This document shows, piece by piece, positions 7,824 through 17,123 of a DNA stretch of 64,000 nt (its first letter is position 1; each line of letters begins with the position of its first letter). The notes under the pieces were generated by a model, which saw only the letters and a list, made by a program, of their open reading frames with translations, made no database searches and was not told where the DNA came from. The stretch spans positions 36,477 to 100,476 of the forward strand of contig JAFZRR010000017.1 of assembly GCA_017619815.1 (NCBI GenBank), read 5' to 3'. The position numbers and the translations under genes were made by a program. This DNA is from Bacilli bacterium. Lineage in GTDB: Bacteria > Bacillota_I > Bacilli_A > RFN20 > CAG-826.

Positions 7824-9572
7824 ATGGCATATAAAGCTCTTTATCGTACGTATCGTCCAACTACTTTTGAAGAAGTGGCAGGACAACAACATATTGTTAA
7901 AACAATAAAAAATGCTCTTGCAACAGGCAAAATCGCACATGCCTATCTTTTCGCTGGCCCACGTGGTACAGGAAAGACCACAATGGCGAAATTACTCGCA
8001 AAAGCACTTAACTGTGAACATGGAATTGGCTGCCAATGCAACGAATGCAAGAACTGCCAAGCCATTAATGAAGGAACACATCCTGATGTTTTAGAAATCG
8101 ACGCCGCTAGTAATAATGGTGTTGATGAAATTAGAGACTTAATTGACAAAGTCAAATACGGAACTATCCTCGGCAAATATAAAGTATATATTATCGATGA
8201 AGTTCATATGATGACCGCTGGTGCATTTAATGCCTTATTAAAGACATTAGAAGAACCACCAGAGCACGTTATCTTTATCTTAGCAACAACAGAACCACAC
8301 AAGATTTTGCCAACAATTTTATCTCGTTGTCAAAGATATGACTTTTCTAAAGTCAGCGATAGCGACATAAGAGAAAGAATGAAAACGATTCTTGAAAACG
8401 AAAATATTGATTATAACGAAGATGCGATTAATTTAATCATCTCATTAGCCGATGGCGGTATGAGGGATGCATTGTCCATCCTTGATCAAGTTCTTGCTTA
8501 TTCTGGTGAAAAACTTAGTGTCCAAGATGTCCTCGATATCTTTGCTCTAGAATCAACTGAGGAGAAAATCAACTTATTGAATTCAATCGTTGATGGAAAC
8601 GTTGTCGATATCCTTAATAGACTTAATGCTTATATTGAAAGAGGAACCGATATTAAGCGTCTAACAAATGACTTATTAGTCATTTTGAAGGATGTTTTGA
8701 TTTATAGTTCATCCAACAACACTAAGTATTTACAAGTCTTAAAAGAAGATGAAGTAATCAAACTTTCTGACAAGGTTGATGCTTCAAAAGCCATGGAAAT
8801 GATTACAGTTCTCATGAACACATTGAAAGATTATAAGAACGTTACCGCGATTAATCCTTTATTCGAAGTAACATTACTTAAATTAGCGTCAATCAAAGGT
8901 CAACCTGCTCCAAAACCAATGCAAAAACAAGAGGATTTCCGTCCATTGAGATATGAAACCCCTGCAAGTGTGGGTCCAAGTCCAGATCTTCTCAAAAAGC
9001 ATAAAGAAGAATATAAAGCCGCTGAACAACCTAAAACAGTTGAACCAGCTCCTGCACCACAACCAGTTATTGAACCAGAAAAACCAAAAGAAACCTTAAG
9101 TTTGTTTGATGATGATTCAGTAGCGTCAGATGAAAATGTTCTTTATATCAATGGTACCGAAGTTGATGACCACTATGAAATTGATGAAAAGACTATGGTG
9201 GATATCATGGTTATCAGTAAGAAAGATATTAAAAATAATCTTTTAGAGAATTGGAAAAACTTAAAGAGATTAACCGCTCATCCAAAACTTGGAAAGATTG
9301 CTTCTATGCTTGTTGATGGTCACCCACTTGTGGTTTCCACAAAGGTTATGGTTCTCGAATATCAATCTGATAACATCGTTGAGAAGATGAATCTGATTTA
9401 TAATCAGAAAGATATTCAAAATGTCATTAGAACAGTCTTTGGAAAGAAGATGTTTGTTTACGCAGTAAATAGAAAAGGTTCTATTGACTTACAACAAAAA
9501 TTTATGAACTTATTACAGCTTAGTAGACTTCCAAAAGCTGACACAGTAGAAATTGAATTTATTGGAGATTAA
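7824..9572 (+). CDS. dnaX: DNA polymerase III subunit tau (clamp loader)
   Basis: Tau is the AAA+ core of the clamp loader that places the DnaN ring on DNA. The start is ATG 7824 (MAYKALYRTYRP), with AGGTGA seven bases upstream. The 582-residue protein has Walker A GPRGTGKT at 45-52, a zinc module with Cys64, 70, 72, 75 and 78, Walker B DEVH at 125-128, sensor ATTE near 154 and the SRC finger near 167. A Pro/Gln/Glu-rich linker (about residues 360-430) precedes a C-terminal domain. I saw no A-AAA-AAG slippery site, so only tau is expected. It heads dnaX-ebfC-recR-tmk-holB-ricT-rsmI. Confidence 0.97.
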   Translation: MAYKALYRTYRPTTFEEVAGQQHIVKTIKNALATGKIAHAYLFAGPRGTGKTTMAKLLAKALNCEHGIGCQCNECKNCQAINEGTHPDVLEIDAASNNGVDEIRDLIDKVKYGTILGKYKVYIIDEVHMMTAGAFNALLKTLEEPPEHVIFILATTEPHKILPTILSRCQRYDFSKVSDSDIRERMKTILENENIDYNEDAINLIISLADGGMRDALSILDQVLAYSGEKLSVQDVLDIFALESTEEKINLLNSIVDGNVVDILNRLNAYIERGTDIKRLTNDLLVILKDVLIYSSSNNTKYLQVLKEDEVIKLSDKVDASKAMEMITVLMNTLKDYKNVTAINPLFEVTLLKLASIKGQPAPKPMQKQEDFRPLRYETPASVGPSPDLLKKHKEEYKAAEQPKTVEPAPAPQPVIEPEKPKETLSLFDDDSVASDENVLYINGTEVDDHYEIDEKTMVDIMVISKKDIKNNLLENWKNLKRLTAHPKLGKIASMLVDGHPLVVSTKVMVLEYQSDNIVEKMNLIYNQKDIQNVIRTVFGKKMFVYAVNRKGSIDLQQKFMNLLQLSRLPKADTVEIEFIGD

Positions 9573-9576
9573 TTTT

Positions 9577-9882
9577 ATGAACATGCAACAAATGATGATT
9601 CAAGCTCAAAAAATGCAAAGAGAATTAAAGAAAGCATTAGATGAGCTTGCAAAGCAAGAATTCTCAGTTAATAAGAGTGGCGCAGTCACCATTACAATGA
9701 TGGGTGATGACTCACTTAAATCAATTGAAATTGATGATGATGCTTTTGAAAAAGATAACAAAGAAATGATTCAAGATTTAATCGTGATGGGAGTTCAAGA
9801 ACTCTCCGAAAAAATCGAAGAAGCAAAAGCGGATGTTAATGAGAGAATCACGGGTTCTCGTTCTGGATTTGGTGGATTTTAA
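9577..9882 (+). CDS. ebfC: YbaB/EbfC nucleoid-associated DNA-binding protein
   Basis: EbfC/YbaB is a small dimeric DNA-binding protein found between dnaX and recR in most bacteria. The start is ATG 9577 (MNMQQMMIQAQ) with GGAG nine bases upstream. The protein is 101 residues. Its N-terminal amphipathic helix is rich in Met and Gln, and its tail ends GSRSGFGGF, a family signature. The TAA overlaps the recR ATG as TAATG. Confidence 0.93.
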   Translation: MNMQQMMIQAQKMQRELKKALDELAKQEFSVNKSGAVTITMMGDDSLKSIEIDDDAFEKDNKEMIQDLIVMGVQELSEKIEEAKADVNERITGSRSGFGGF

Positions 9883-10478
9883 TGAGCAATCTTAAAGCAT
9901 TAGTAAGACTTCAAGAATCTTTAGCAAAGCTCCCAAGCGTCGGAAAGAAAAGCGCTGAGAGAATGGCTTTTGCCATGCTCGACATGGAAGAAGAAGACTT
10001 GAATGAGTTTGCTGATGCGATCAAAGAATTGAAAAGCAAAATTCATCTTTGTCCAATCTGTGGAAATATCACAGAAGATGAAAAATGTGAAATTTGCCAA
10101 GATGAAGATAGAGATAGAGAAACCATTTTAGTGGTCTCTTCACCTAAAGATGTTATTGCCTTTGAAAACGCCGAAGGATACAGAGGTTTATATCATGTAT
10201 TAGGTGGAACAATTTCTTTATCCAAAGGAAAAGGAATTGAAGACTTGAATATTGATTCGTTATTAAAACGAGTTCAACAAGATAATATTAAAGAAGTTAT
10301 TATCGCTACCAACCCCACTGTTGATGGTGAAACCACTGCTTTGTATTTAGCTAAATTATTAGAAAATAAAAACGTCAATGTCACAAGATTAGCCTATGGT
10401 TTACCAATGGGCGGAAATCTTGATTATGCCGACGCTTTAACTCTTGCAAAAGCCATAGAAGGAAGACGCAAAATCTAG
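9882..10478 (+). CDS. recR: Recombination mediator RecR
   Basis: RecR forms a ring that works with RecO and RecF to load RecA at gaps. The 198-residue protein is normal in length. It has the helix-hairpin-helix LPSVGKKSAERMAF, a CxxC...CxxC zinc finger (CPIC and CEIC) and a Toprim domain beginning ILVVSSPKDVIAFE. Translation is coupled to ebfC by a one-base overlap. RecF is also present in the window. Confidence 0.96.
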   Translation: MSNLKALVRLQESLAKLPSVGKKSAERMAFAMLDMEEEDLNEFADAIKELKSKIHLCPICGNITEDEKCEICQDEDRDRETILVVSSPKDVIAFENAEGYRGLYHVLGGTISLSKGKGIEDLNIDSLLKRVQQDNIKEVIIATNPTVDGETTALYLAKLLENKNVNVTRLAYGLPMGGNLDYADALTLAKAIEGRRKI

Positions 10479-10488
10479 GAGGAACTTT

Positions 10489-11109
10489 ATGTTTATTACA
10501 CTAGAAGGACCAGAAGGTTCAGGAAAAACCACTGCTGTAGAAGCTGCAGTTAAAAAACTTGAAGAAATGGGTTATCAAATTGTTCGTACCAGAGAACCTG
10601 GTGGAACACCAATCGCTGAACAAATCCGCAATGTTATCTTAGATAAAGGTAATACTGCAATGGATGGTAGAACCGAAGCCCTCCTTTATGCTGCGAGTAG
10701 AAGACAACACTTAGTGGAAAAAGTTTGGCCCGCATTAAAAGAAGGTAAAATTGTTATCTGCGATCGTTATTTAGATAGTTCTTTAGCTTATCAAGGTGGC
10801 GCTAGAGGATTAGGTATCGATGAAGTTTTAAATGTTAATTTATTTGCCACAGAAAACACTTGGCCAGATTTAACATTATTATTTGATATCAAACCAGAAA
10901 TCGGATTAGCAAGAATTAGCGCGAATGCTGATAGAGAAGTTAATCGTTTAGATTTAGAAAAAATTGAATTCCACAACAAGGTGAGAGAATCATTCCTTGC
11001 TTTAGCAAAAAGATTCCCTGACCGTTACGTCATTATAGATGCAAGTTTAAGCCGTGATGAAGTAGCAAAAGCAACCATGGAGGCTATTTTGTCCCGCTTA
11101 TGCAAGTAG
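10489..11109 (+). CDS. tmk: Thymidylate kinase
   Basis: Tmk phosphorylates dTMP to dTDP in dTTP synthesis. The 206-residue protein starts MFITLEGPEGSGKTT (P-loop), with TREPGGTP and the DRY-type motif CDRYLDSSLAYQG that contacts dTMP. AGGAGG is seven bases upstream. Its 3' end overlaps holB by ten bases. Its place between recR and holB is typical of Bacilli. Confidence 0.96.
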   Translation: MFITLEGPEGSGKTTAVEAAVKKLEEMGYQIVRTREPGGTPIAEQIRNVILDKGNTAMDGRTEALLYAASRRQHLVEKVWPALKEGKIVICDRYLDSSLAYQGGARGLGIDEVLNVNLFATENTWPDLTLLFDIKPEIGLARISANADREVNRLDLEKIEFHNKVRESFLALAKRFPDRYVIIDASLSRDEVAKATMEAILSRLCK

Positions 11110-12095
11110 CCAAATACTTACAAGAAAAGCAACCAATTATATATCGTACTTTTGTGCGTTCTTTAGAGAACCATCATTTATCTCATGCTTATTTAATAAG
11201 CGGAAATCCAGGTACTCCACTACTCCAAGTTGCTAAACATTTAGCAAAATCGATATTATGTGATAATCCAGATCCTTTAGCGTGTAATAATTGCATTACA
11301 TGTTTACGTGTGGATGATGAGAATTATCCAGATTTTATTGTTCTTGATGGATCCGCTAAAACCATCAAAAAAGAAGAAGTTGGGAACATCGAAGAACAAT
11401 TTGAAAAAACTGCTTTTGAATCAAAAGGAATCATGATTTATATTATCCACTTAGTGGAAAATATGGGTGTGGAAGCAATCAACAGCATCTTGAAATTTTT
11501 AGAGGAGCCAGGAAGTGAAATTTACGCTTTCTTAACCACAAATAATGAGAATAATGTTTTACCCACCATTATCTCTCGTTGCCAATTACTCAGATTAAAA
11601 CTTGTTAATAGACAAGAAGTTATCCAAGATGCGATTGATCTTAATGTTCCTCAAGAAGATGCTGAATTACTCTCCTATTTCTACAATGACGGGGAATTAA
11701 TTTACGATATCGTCAACGATAAGGATAAAGTAGACGATTATAAAGATGCAAAAGATGCATTTGTTGATTTCTTAGAGGCTTTAAAAAAGGATGATAAGAG
11801 AGAGGCTATTTATTACGCTCAAACATCAATCATCCCATTAGTCAAAACAAAGGAAAGTGCGAGATTCTTCCTTGATATGCTTGTTGAAGGATTTGAAGAT
11901 ATCCTCAACATCCAACAAGGAAAATCGCCAATCTTAAAAAGTTATGCTACAATTCTAAAAGAACTTTCAGATAAACTCGCACATGTTGATGAAAGTTTGA
12001 TTGAAATTTTAAAAGATAGAAACTTAATAAACTTAAATGTAAATACATCCTTATTGATGGATCATTTGGTTTTTAACATTATTAAGGAGAATTAA
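11100..12095 (+). CDS. holB: DNA polymerase III subunit delta'
   Basis: Delta' is the stator of the clamp loader. The 331-residue protein has the AAA+ fold, but its Walker A position reads SGNPGTPLLQ without the GKT lysine, as expected for the non-ATP-binding delta'. It keeps the zinc module (cysteines in CDNPDPLACNNCITC) and the SRC motif in PTIISRCQLLRL. It overlaps tmk by ten bases, is two bases from ricT and presumably assembles with DnaX. Delta (HolA) is not in the window. Confidence 0.93.
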   Translation: MQVAKYLQEKQPIIYRTFVRSLENHHLSHAYLISGNPGTPLLQVAKHLAKSILCDNPDPLACNNCITCLRVDDENYPDFIVLDGSAKTIKKEEVGNIEEQFEKTAFESKGIMIYIIHLVENMGVEAINSILKFLEEPGSEIYAFLTTNNENNVLPTIISRCQLLRLKLVNRQEVIQDAIDLNVPQEDAELLSYFYNDGELIYDIVNDKDKVDDYKDAKDAFVDFLEALKKDDKREAIYYAQTSIIPLVKTKESARFFLDMLVEGFEDILNIQQGKSPILKSYATILKELSDKLAHVDESLIEILKDRNLINLNVNTSLLMDHLVFNIIKEN

Positions 12096-12096
12096 A

Positions 12097-12975
12097 ATGA
12101 TCGCAAAAGAATTACCTGAAACAAATATTGATAATTCAATATATAAAACATTCGTTGGTGTGAAATTCTTCAATACACCAAGAGCTTATTTCTTTGGTGT
12201 GGAAACGGATGAAGAATTCAAAATTGGAGACAAAGTCATTGTTGAGACAATGCGTGGTTTGGAATTAGGCGAAATCGCCATTGAACAAATCAGCATGGAA
12301 AAATACGAAAGCGACTTAGGCTTAAAACCGATTTTAAGACGCGCAAACGACGTCGATGTAAAAATATACGAGTCCAACCAAAAAGATGCAGGAATTGCGC
12401 TAGAAATTAGCAAAAATGAGTCTGAAAAGCTTGGATTAGATATGAATTTTATTTCTTGCGAATATACATTAGATAAAACAAAAGTAATTTTGTCTTATAT
12501 CGCCGACGAAAGAGTCGACTTCCGTGAATTATTAAAAATACTTGCTAGTAGGCTTCATACAAGAATTGAATTAAGACAAATTGGCTCACGTGATAAAGCC
12601 AAAATGATTGGTGGTATTGGTATTTGTGGTTTACCACTTTGCTGTTCCACTTTCTTAAATGAATTTGATGGCATTTCAATTAACCGCGCAAAAAATCAAA
12701 TGCTCGCAATCAATATTCCTAAGCTATCAGGACACTGTGGCAAATTAATTTGCTGTCTCAAGTATGAAGATGATGTCTATAGCGAAGAAAGAAAGAAATA
12801 TCCTGATCTTGGTTCCAAGATTTGGCTAGATAAAGTCGAATACACTGTAACTGGTGTAAATATCATTTCTAAAGTGGTCAAAATTGAAACAAATGAAGAC
12901 GTTAAATTCATCCCATTTGAAGATTTAAAACGCCAAGCTCGTTGGAAGAGAAATAAAGATAATGAACAGAAGTAA
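12097..12975 (+). CDS. ricT: PSP1-domain protein RicT (YaaT)
   Basis: RicT is part of the RicAFT complex, an iron-sulfur complex that in Bacillus works with RNase Y in mRNA maturation. The 292-residue PSP1-domain protein carries the conserved cysteine clusters CGLPLCC and CGKLICC, which ligate the Fe-S cluster. The location between holB and rsmI matches Bacillus (where yabA also intervenes; it is absent here). It overlaps rsmI by 14 bases. Confidence 0.93.
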   Translation: MIAKELPETNIDNSIYKTFVGVKFFNTPRAYFFGVETDEEFKIGDKVIVETMRGLELGEIAIEQISMEKYESDLGLKPILRRANDVDVKIYESNQKDAGIALEISKNESEKLGLDMNFISCEYTLDKTKVILSYIADERVDFRELLKILASRLHTRIELRQIGSRDKAKMIGGIGICGLPLCCSTFLNEFDGISINRAKNQMLAINIPKLSGHCGKLICCLKYEDDVYSEERKKYPDLGSKIWLDKVEYTVTGVNIISKVVKIETNEDVKFIPFEDLKRQARWKRNKDNEQK

Positions 12976-13813
12976 GAGTTTTGATAATAGCAAACCATTG
13001 ATTTACCTTATTGCTACGCCAATAGGTAATTTAGGTGAGATGTCTAAACGCGCTTTAGATGTTCTTCAAGATATGGATATCATCGCTGCGGAAGATACCA
13101 GAAATACTTTTTCATTACTTTCAAATTTCGGAATCAAAAAAGAATTGTTTTCTCTACGAGAACATAATGAAATAGAAGCCTCTGAACACTTGATTAAATT
13201 AGCGAAAAGTGGAAAGAAGGTTGCATATGTTAGTGATGCTGGATATCCCGGTATCAGCGATCCTGGTTACTTGCTTGTTAAAAAGGCCCGTGAAGAAGAT
13301 GTGGCAGTCTCCACAATATCTGGTAGCTGTGCATTTATTAATGCGCTTGTCGCATCCGGACTTCCAACAAATCACTTCTACTTCTATGGTTTTTTATCTA
13401 AAAAGGGACAAGAAGCTAAGAAAGCACTAGAAGAATTGTCTAATAGAAACGAAACATTAATCTTCTATGAGTCTCCTCATCAAATTGAAGAAACAATTAA
13501 ATTATTAAACTCAGTCCTTGGAGATAGAGAATGTGTTATCGCTAGAGAACTCACTAAAATTAATGAAGAGTATATCTCTGGAAAACTATCTGAATTAGTT
13601 AACTTAGACTTTAAAACTATTAAGGGTGAAATGGTAATTATTCTTGAAGGCCAACCAAAATCAGACAATGAAATTTCAGATGAAAAAATTCAAGATAAGA
13701 TTAGATTCTATTTATCATTAGGAGTGTCTGAAAAAGCCGCAATCCAAATAGCGGTTGAAGAACTAAAGGTTCCTAAAAACAGGGTATATAAATTAGTTCA
13801 AGAAATGAAATAA
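12962..13813 (+). CDS. rsmI: 16S rRNA (cytidine-1402-2'-O)-methyltransferase RsmI
   Basis: RsmI methylates the ribose of C1402 in 16S rRNA near the P site. The 283-residue protein has the tetrapyrrole-methylase fold with LIATPIGNLGEMS, AAEDTRNT and VSDAGYPGISDPG. It starts inside ricT and ends at a terminator, closing the dnaX operon. RsmH, its N4 partner, is not in the window. Confidence 0.95.
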   Translation: MNRSKSFDNSKPLIYLIATPIGNLGEMSKRALDVLQDMDIIAAEDTRNTFSLLSNFGIKKELFSLREHNEIEASEHLIKLAKSGKKVAYVSDAGYPGISDPGYLLVKKAREEDVAVSTISGSCAFINALVASGLPTNHFYFYGFLSKKGQEAKKALEELSNRNETLIFYESPHQIEETIKLLNSVLGDRECVIARELTKINEEYISGKLSELVNLDFKTIKGEMVIILEGQPKSDNEISDEKIQDKIRFYLSLGVSEKAAIQIAVEELKVPKNRVYKLVQEMK

Positions 13814-13833
13814 TCGGCTTTGCCGATTTTTTT
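13812..13833 (+). terminator. rsmI operon terminator
   Basis: Perfect seven-pair stem AATCGGC/GCCGATT (13812-13818, 13822-13828) with a TTT loop and a T-run to 13833. It begins inside the rsmI stop codon and ends at the yfhO-like stop on the other strand. Confidence 0.88.
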
Positions 13834-16800
13834 ATAATATAAATGAAATTTCTTTCTCTTTTTGCTTCATGTCAATGAACACATAGGAAACAATTGTTGC
13901 AAAATATGCAAATACTCCAAATGAAGAAATCAAAGACGACATTTTCAAATTCGGTGTTTCGAAAACTAGTTCATATGAGCATTCACCAACACCGCTTATA
14001 AATGATACAAAACCACCTTGGGCATTAAAGACTTCAACATCTTTTTTATTACCTGCAGAATCGGTCATTTTAAGCTTAAATCCATCTTCATAAGCTAAAC
14101 GTGTTACCACTATTCTTTTTGAGGCAAAATCACTCTTAAAAGTCCATTTATTTGTAGATGAAGTTACATCAAACACCGTGTTCGCTTTTAAGCTGGCTAT
14201 TTTTGTTTCATGGTTTGTAAAAGTATCAATTGCAATATTGTGTGAGAAATTAACTTTTTTACCACGATTCACAATTATAATCTTTTTAATTTTCGGAGCA
14301 TCTTTGGTGATGATTAATTCACCATTTGAATCTAACTCATATGTTGGCGAGATATAAAACGCTCTTTCCTCTTTTCCAGAACGACCAGCATTTGTGTATT
14401 CATCATTATGGTTATCAAAAGTCACTATTTTATTATTTGTGTCTACAAAGTAGATGTCCGTACCATATCCTTGATCAAATGAAGCGGTTAAATAATAAAT
14501 ATTTCCTTTAGAATCATAGTTTGGGAAGTATTCACCTGTCGATTCAATTACTTCAACATATCTTTGTTCACGATCCGCGATAGCAACGCGACTTAGTTTT
14601 TCGTATTTTGTAGTAGATGAGTTTAAGGAAAGATAAACACTTGCATTCACATCCAAATTGTTTTCATTTGCAGTAGCAAAGTCATAATAGGTAAGTAAGG
14701 CATCTTGTCCAGAATCTGGATTTCCATATCTATTTATAGATAAAGAATAATATAAATCATTAATTGTTTTGTTTTGAGCGGGTAGTTCACTAATATCAGT
14801 TTGATTTCTAAGTTCATCAACAATACTTTGTTCCCTATAAGAATTTATAATCGCGGTCTTTAAGTACAAATCTTCGTTAAGCAATACTCTTCTGTCATCT
14901 TCATAAATACCTTCGTATGGTTTGTTAGTTGTCGGATTGCCATTGACGACATAAAAGTTATCGAATGTTAAAGCAAAATCAATATAATCCTTGTTTTCAA
15001 AAACGAGGAATTCATGATTATCATAATCAGAAGAAATATCAAAATAGTTTAGTGGAACATTATATCTAAAATCTTCACTAGAAACGCTTATTCTATTTTG
15101 CTTTGCAAAATAATCATCTTCTACTAGATAATATTTCACTCCTAAAACAGTGTCCAAATTAATTCTCTTTTGAACGTATGTTCCCATCCAAGATGCTGGC
15201 GCTTTTCCATTTGTGATAGAAGACCAATTACATAAATCCGCTGTGTTGTAGTTATATACAGAGTGAAATGTGCCAATTCCGTTATAGCCATTTCTCATTC
15301 CATCATTTGGAGCTTCAGAACAAGATAATGAAGAATAACAACGATAGTAAGCAGGATCTTCTTTACTGATCCGCTCTACTATTGAATGTAAACAATCATT
15401 TTTAACATAACCTTTATTGGTTTGCGAATAATCTTCCACGCCATGTCCATAAATAACTAAGCCACCCATAATAGATATCTCAGCAACAAGGAATCCAGTG
15501 AACACCCAATAAAAACTGGGCTTTTTCTTAGCTTTAATAAGACAAAGCACTGTTGTTAAGATGAGAAGATAAAGGCTTTCTAAACTGACAGCTAGCCATA
15601 TTGGAACGCGTTCTTTGAACATCGAATTTTCGGTTGCAATTATGGTTTGAGCAAGTAGTCCACTAATCAAAACCACAATAATCAAGATGGCACAACTTTG
15701 GACCAGGACAACATAGTTGTCTTTTTTGATTTCGTCTAGATATAATCCAGCATATGCCATGATTGAAGTAACCACAAACAGAGTCCAACGACTATAGGCA
15801 ACTGTAAAGCCATGGAACATGTAATAGAAGCAAGGTGTGAACAAAGCGAACAAGAAGAAACCTAGAGCAACTAAAACTGAAAAATGTTTCTTTTTAATCG
15901 ATGATCTAAACGCTGGGAAAAGTAACAACAACATTGGTAAGAAACAATAGAAGGATCCAGCCACGTTATCATATGTATCGCTTCCGTAAATCATTAGTGA
16001 AGTTCCGCGGCAAGAAATAACAGGAAAAACAAACTCCACAAATGGATAAATTGTCCTTGCTTTTTCTAACGCAGAATTGTTCAGAGAAGTCCACGTAATT
16101 AATAATTCAAACGCTCTTTTCAAGTTACCTTTTTTCAATGCTTCAACAAGGTAGTTAAAGAAGCCATTACTGCTAGCTCTTGGAGAAGAAAGAGCATGTA
16201 GCAAAGATGGGAATACAGTCATTGCTGGAAGCATTATTCCCACAACAAAACCAGCAACTATTAATAATAAAATTATTAAATTATCGTTTTTATTTCTTGT
16301 TTTTACTGTTTGAATATATCTGAATGAAGCGTAAAGAAGAGCACAAAGGACATAGGAATACATGAAGAAAAAGTTTATGAATCCAATCAAACAAATTGCG
16401 CTCATTAAGACAGTTGGATTCTTCTTTTTCAATACGTTTTCAATACCCAAAAGAATCAAAGGAAATGCTACTGCAACACCAGTAAAATGATTAAACCAAA
16501 GATACCATGTTATCCACCCTGAAAACGCATATGCTACACCTGTGATTTTGCTTGCTCGTCTAGATGCGCCTAAACGCCTCATGTATGCATAAAAAGCTAA
16601 TCCGCTTAAGGCCATTTTAAAGATTGTTAAAATAGCCATTCCTTGGGGCACTAATTGCCTTGGGAAGATAAGAATAGGCATAAAGAACGGATCAAACAAA
16701 TAATAGAAAGAGTTTGCGCCAATATTATCAACACCTAAAAAGGTGTTTGTATCGTATAAAACAAATTCACCTTTTTTGAAAAAATGCCACCAATCATCAT

Positions 16801-17020
16801 AACCATTTGTGTAGAAAGCGTATTGTTGGTAGACATAGTCTCCTGTAAAAGGGGTTGTGAAGTTATTAATAAATAAAGAGGTGCTAAAAAACACCACTCC
16901 TAAAACAACCAAAAACAAATAGTAATAAAACAAAGAATTGATGTTTTTAAATGGGACTAATATCTTACTGATAAAAGACGCACTTTGTTTCAAGTTTATA
17001 TTTTGTGTATTTGCGGTCAT
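13832..17020 (-). CDS. YfhO-family giant polytopic membrane protein
   Basis: YfhO proteins are GT-C-fold membrane proteins; in Bacillus YfhO works with a lipid-linked sugar transferase to decorate lipoteichoic acid. From ATG 17020 (MTANTQNINLKQ) the product is 1062 residues. It has many hydrophobic helices over the first half, including LFYYYLFLVVLGVVFF, then a long, mostly extracellular beta-rich region and a final membrane helix near the C-terminus (GVFAYFATIVSYVFI). The family motif region FSGWITWYLWFNHF is present. I reject a longer frame to 17149 because it runs into typA. A -10 TATAAT lies only ten bases before the ATG. The substrate here is unknown. Confidence 0.85.
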   Translation of the reverse strand: MTANTQNINLKQSASFISKILVPFKNINSLFYYYLFLVVLGVVFFSTSLFINNFTTPFTGDYVYQQYAFYTNGYDDWWHFFKKGEFVLYDTNTFLGVDNIGANSFYYLFDPFFMPILIFPRQLVPQGMAILTIFKMALSGLAFYAYMRRLGASRRASKITGVAYAFSGWITWYLWFNHFTGVAVAFPLILLGIENVLKKKNPTVLMSAICLIGFINFFFMYSYVLCALLYASFRYIQTVKTRNKNDNLIILLLIVAGFVVGIMLPAMTVFPSLLHALSSPRASSNGFFNYLVEALKKGNLKRAFELLITWTSLNNSALEKARTIYPFVEFVFPVISCRGTSLMIYGSDTYDNVAGSFYCFLPMLLLLFPAFRSSIKKKHFSVLVALGFFLFALFTPCFYYMFHGFTVAYSRWTLFVVTSIMAYAGLYLDEIKKDNYVVLVQSCAILIIVVLISGLLAQTIIATENSMFKERVPIWLAVSLESLYLLILTTVLCLIKAKKKPSFYWVFTGFLVAEISIMGGLVIYGHGVEDYSQTNKGYVKNDCLHSIVERISKEDPAYYRCYSSLSCSEAPNDGMRNGYNGIGTFHSVYNYNTADLCNWSSITNGKAPASWMGTYVQKRINLDTVLGVKYYLVEDDYFAKQNRISVSSEDFRYNVPLNYFDISSDYDNHEFLVFENKDYIDFALTFDNFYVVNGNPTTNKPYEGIYEDDRRVLLNEDLYLKTAIINSYREQSIVDELRNQTDISELPAQNKTINDLYYSLSINRYGNPDSGQDALLTYYDFATANENNLDVNASVYLSLNSSTTKYEKLSRVAIADREQRYVEVIESTGEYFPNYDSKGNIYYLTASFDQGYGTDIYFVDTNNKIVTFDNHNDEYTNAGRSGKEERAFYISPTYELDSNGELIITKDAPKIKKIIIVNRGKKVNFSHNIAIDTFTNHETKIASLKANTVFDVTSSTNKWTFKSDFASKRIVVTRLAYEDGFKLKMTDSAGNKKDVEVFNAQGGFVSFISGVGECSYELVFETPNLKMSSLISSFGVFAYFATIVSYVFIDMKQKEKEISFIL

Positions 17021-17030
17021 ATACCCCACT

Positions 17031-17036
17031 ATTATA
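17031..17036 (-). promoter_or_regulatory. -10 element of the yfhO-like gene
   Basis: TATAAT on the minus strand (17036-17031) is ten bases from the ATG at 17020, predicting a leader of only about 2-4 bases. GTGGGG in between is too close to the ATG to act as a normal RBS. Confidence 0.4.
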
Positions 17037-17068
17037 TACACATATATACATGTAATTTTTACTTTTTC

Positions 17069-17104
17069 TTGCATTTTATTTTTCTCTTTTCTATCATAGA
17101 AAAG
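17069..17104 (+). promoter_or_regulatory. typA promoter with 19-bp palindrome
   Basis: TTGCAT (17069-17074), a 17-base spacer and TATCAT (17092-17097) form a candidate promoter. The -10 is buried in the perfect palindrome CTTTTCTATCATAGAAAAG (17086-17104, nine-base arms around one central C), the geometry of a repressor operator. Confidence 0.5.
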
Positions 17105-17123
17105 ATTTTTTGGAGGTATTCCT

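Noticed and set aside
8900..9100. Programmed frameshift in dnaX giving gamma
   Set aside because: No A-AAA-AAG type slippery heptamer with a following stem was found.
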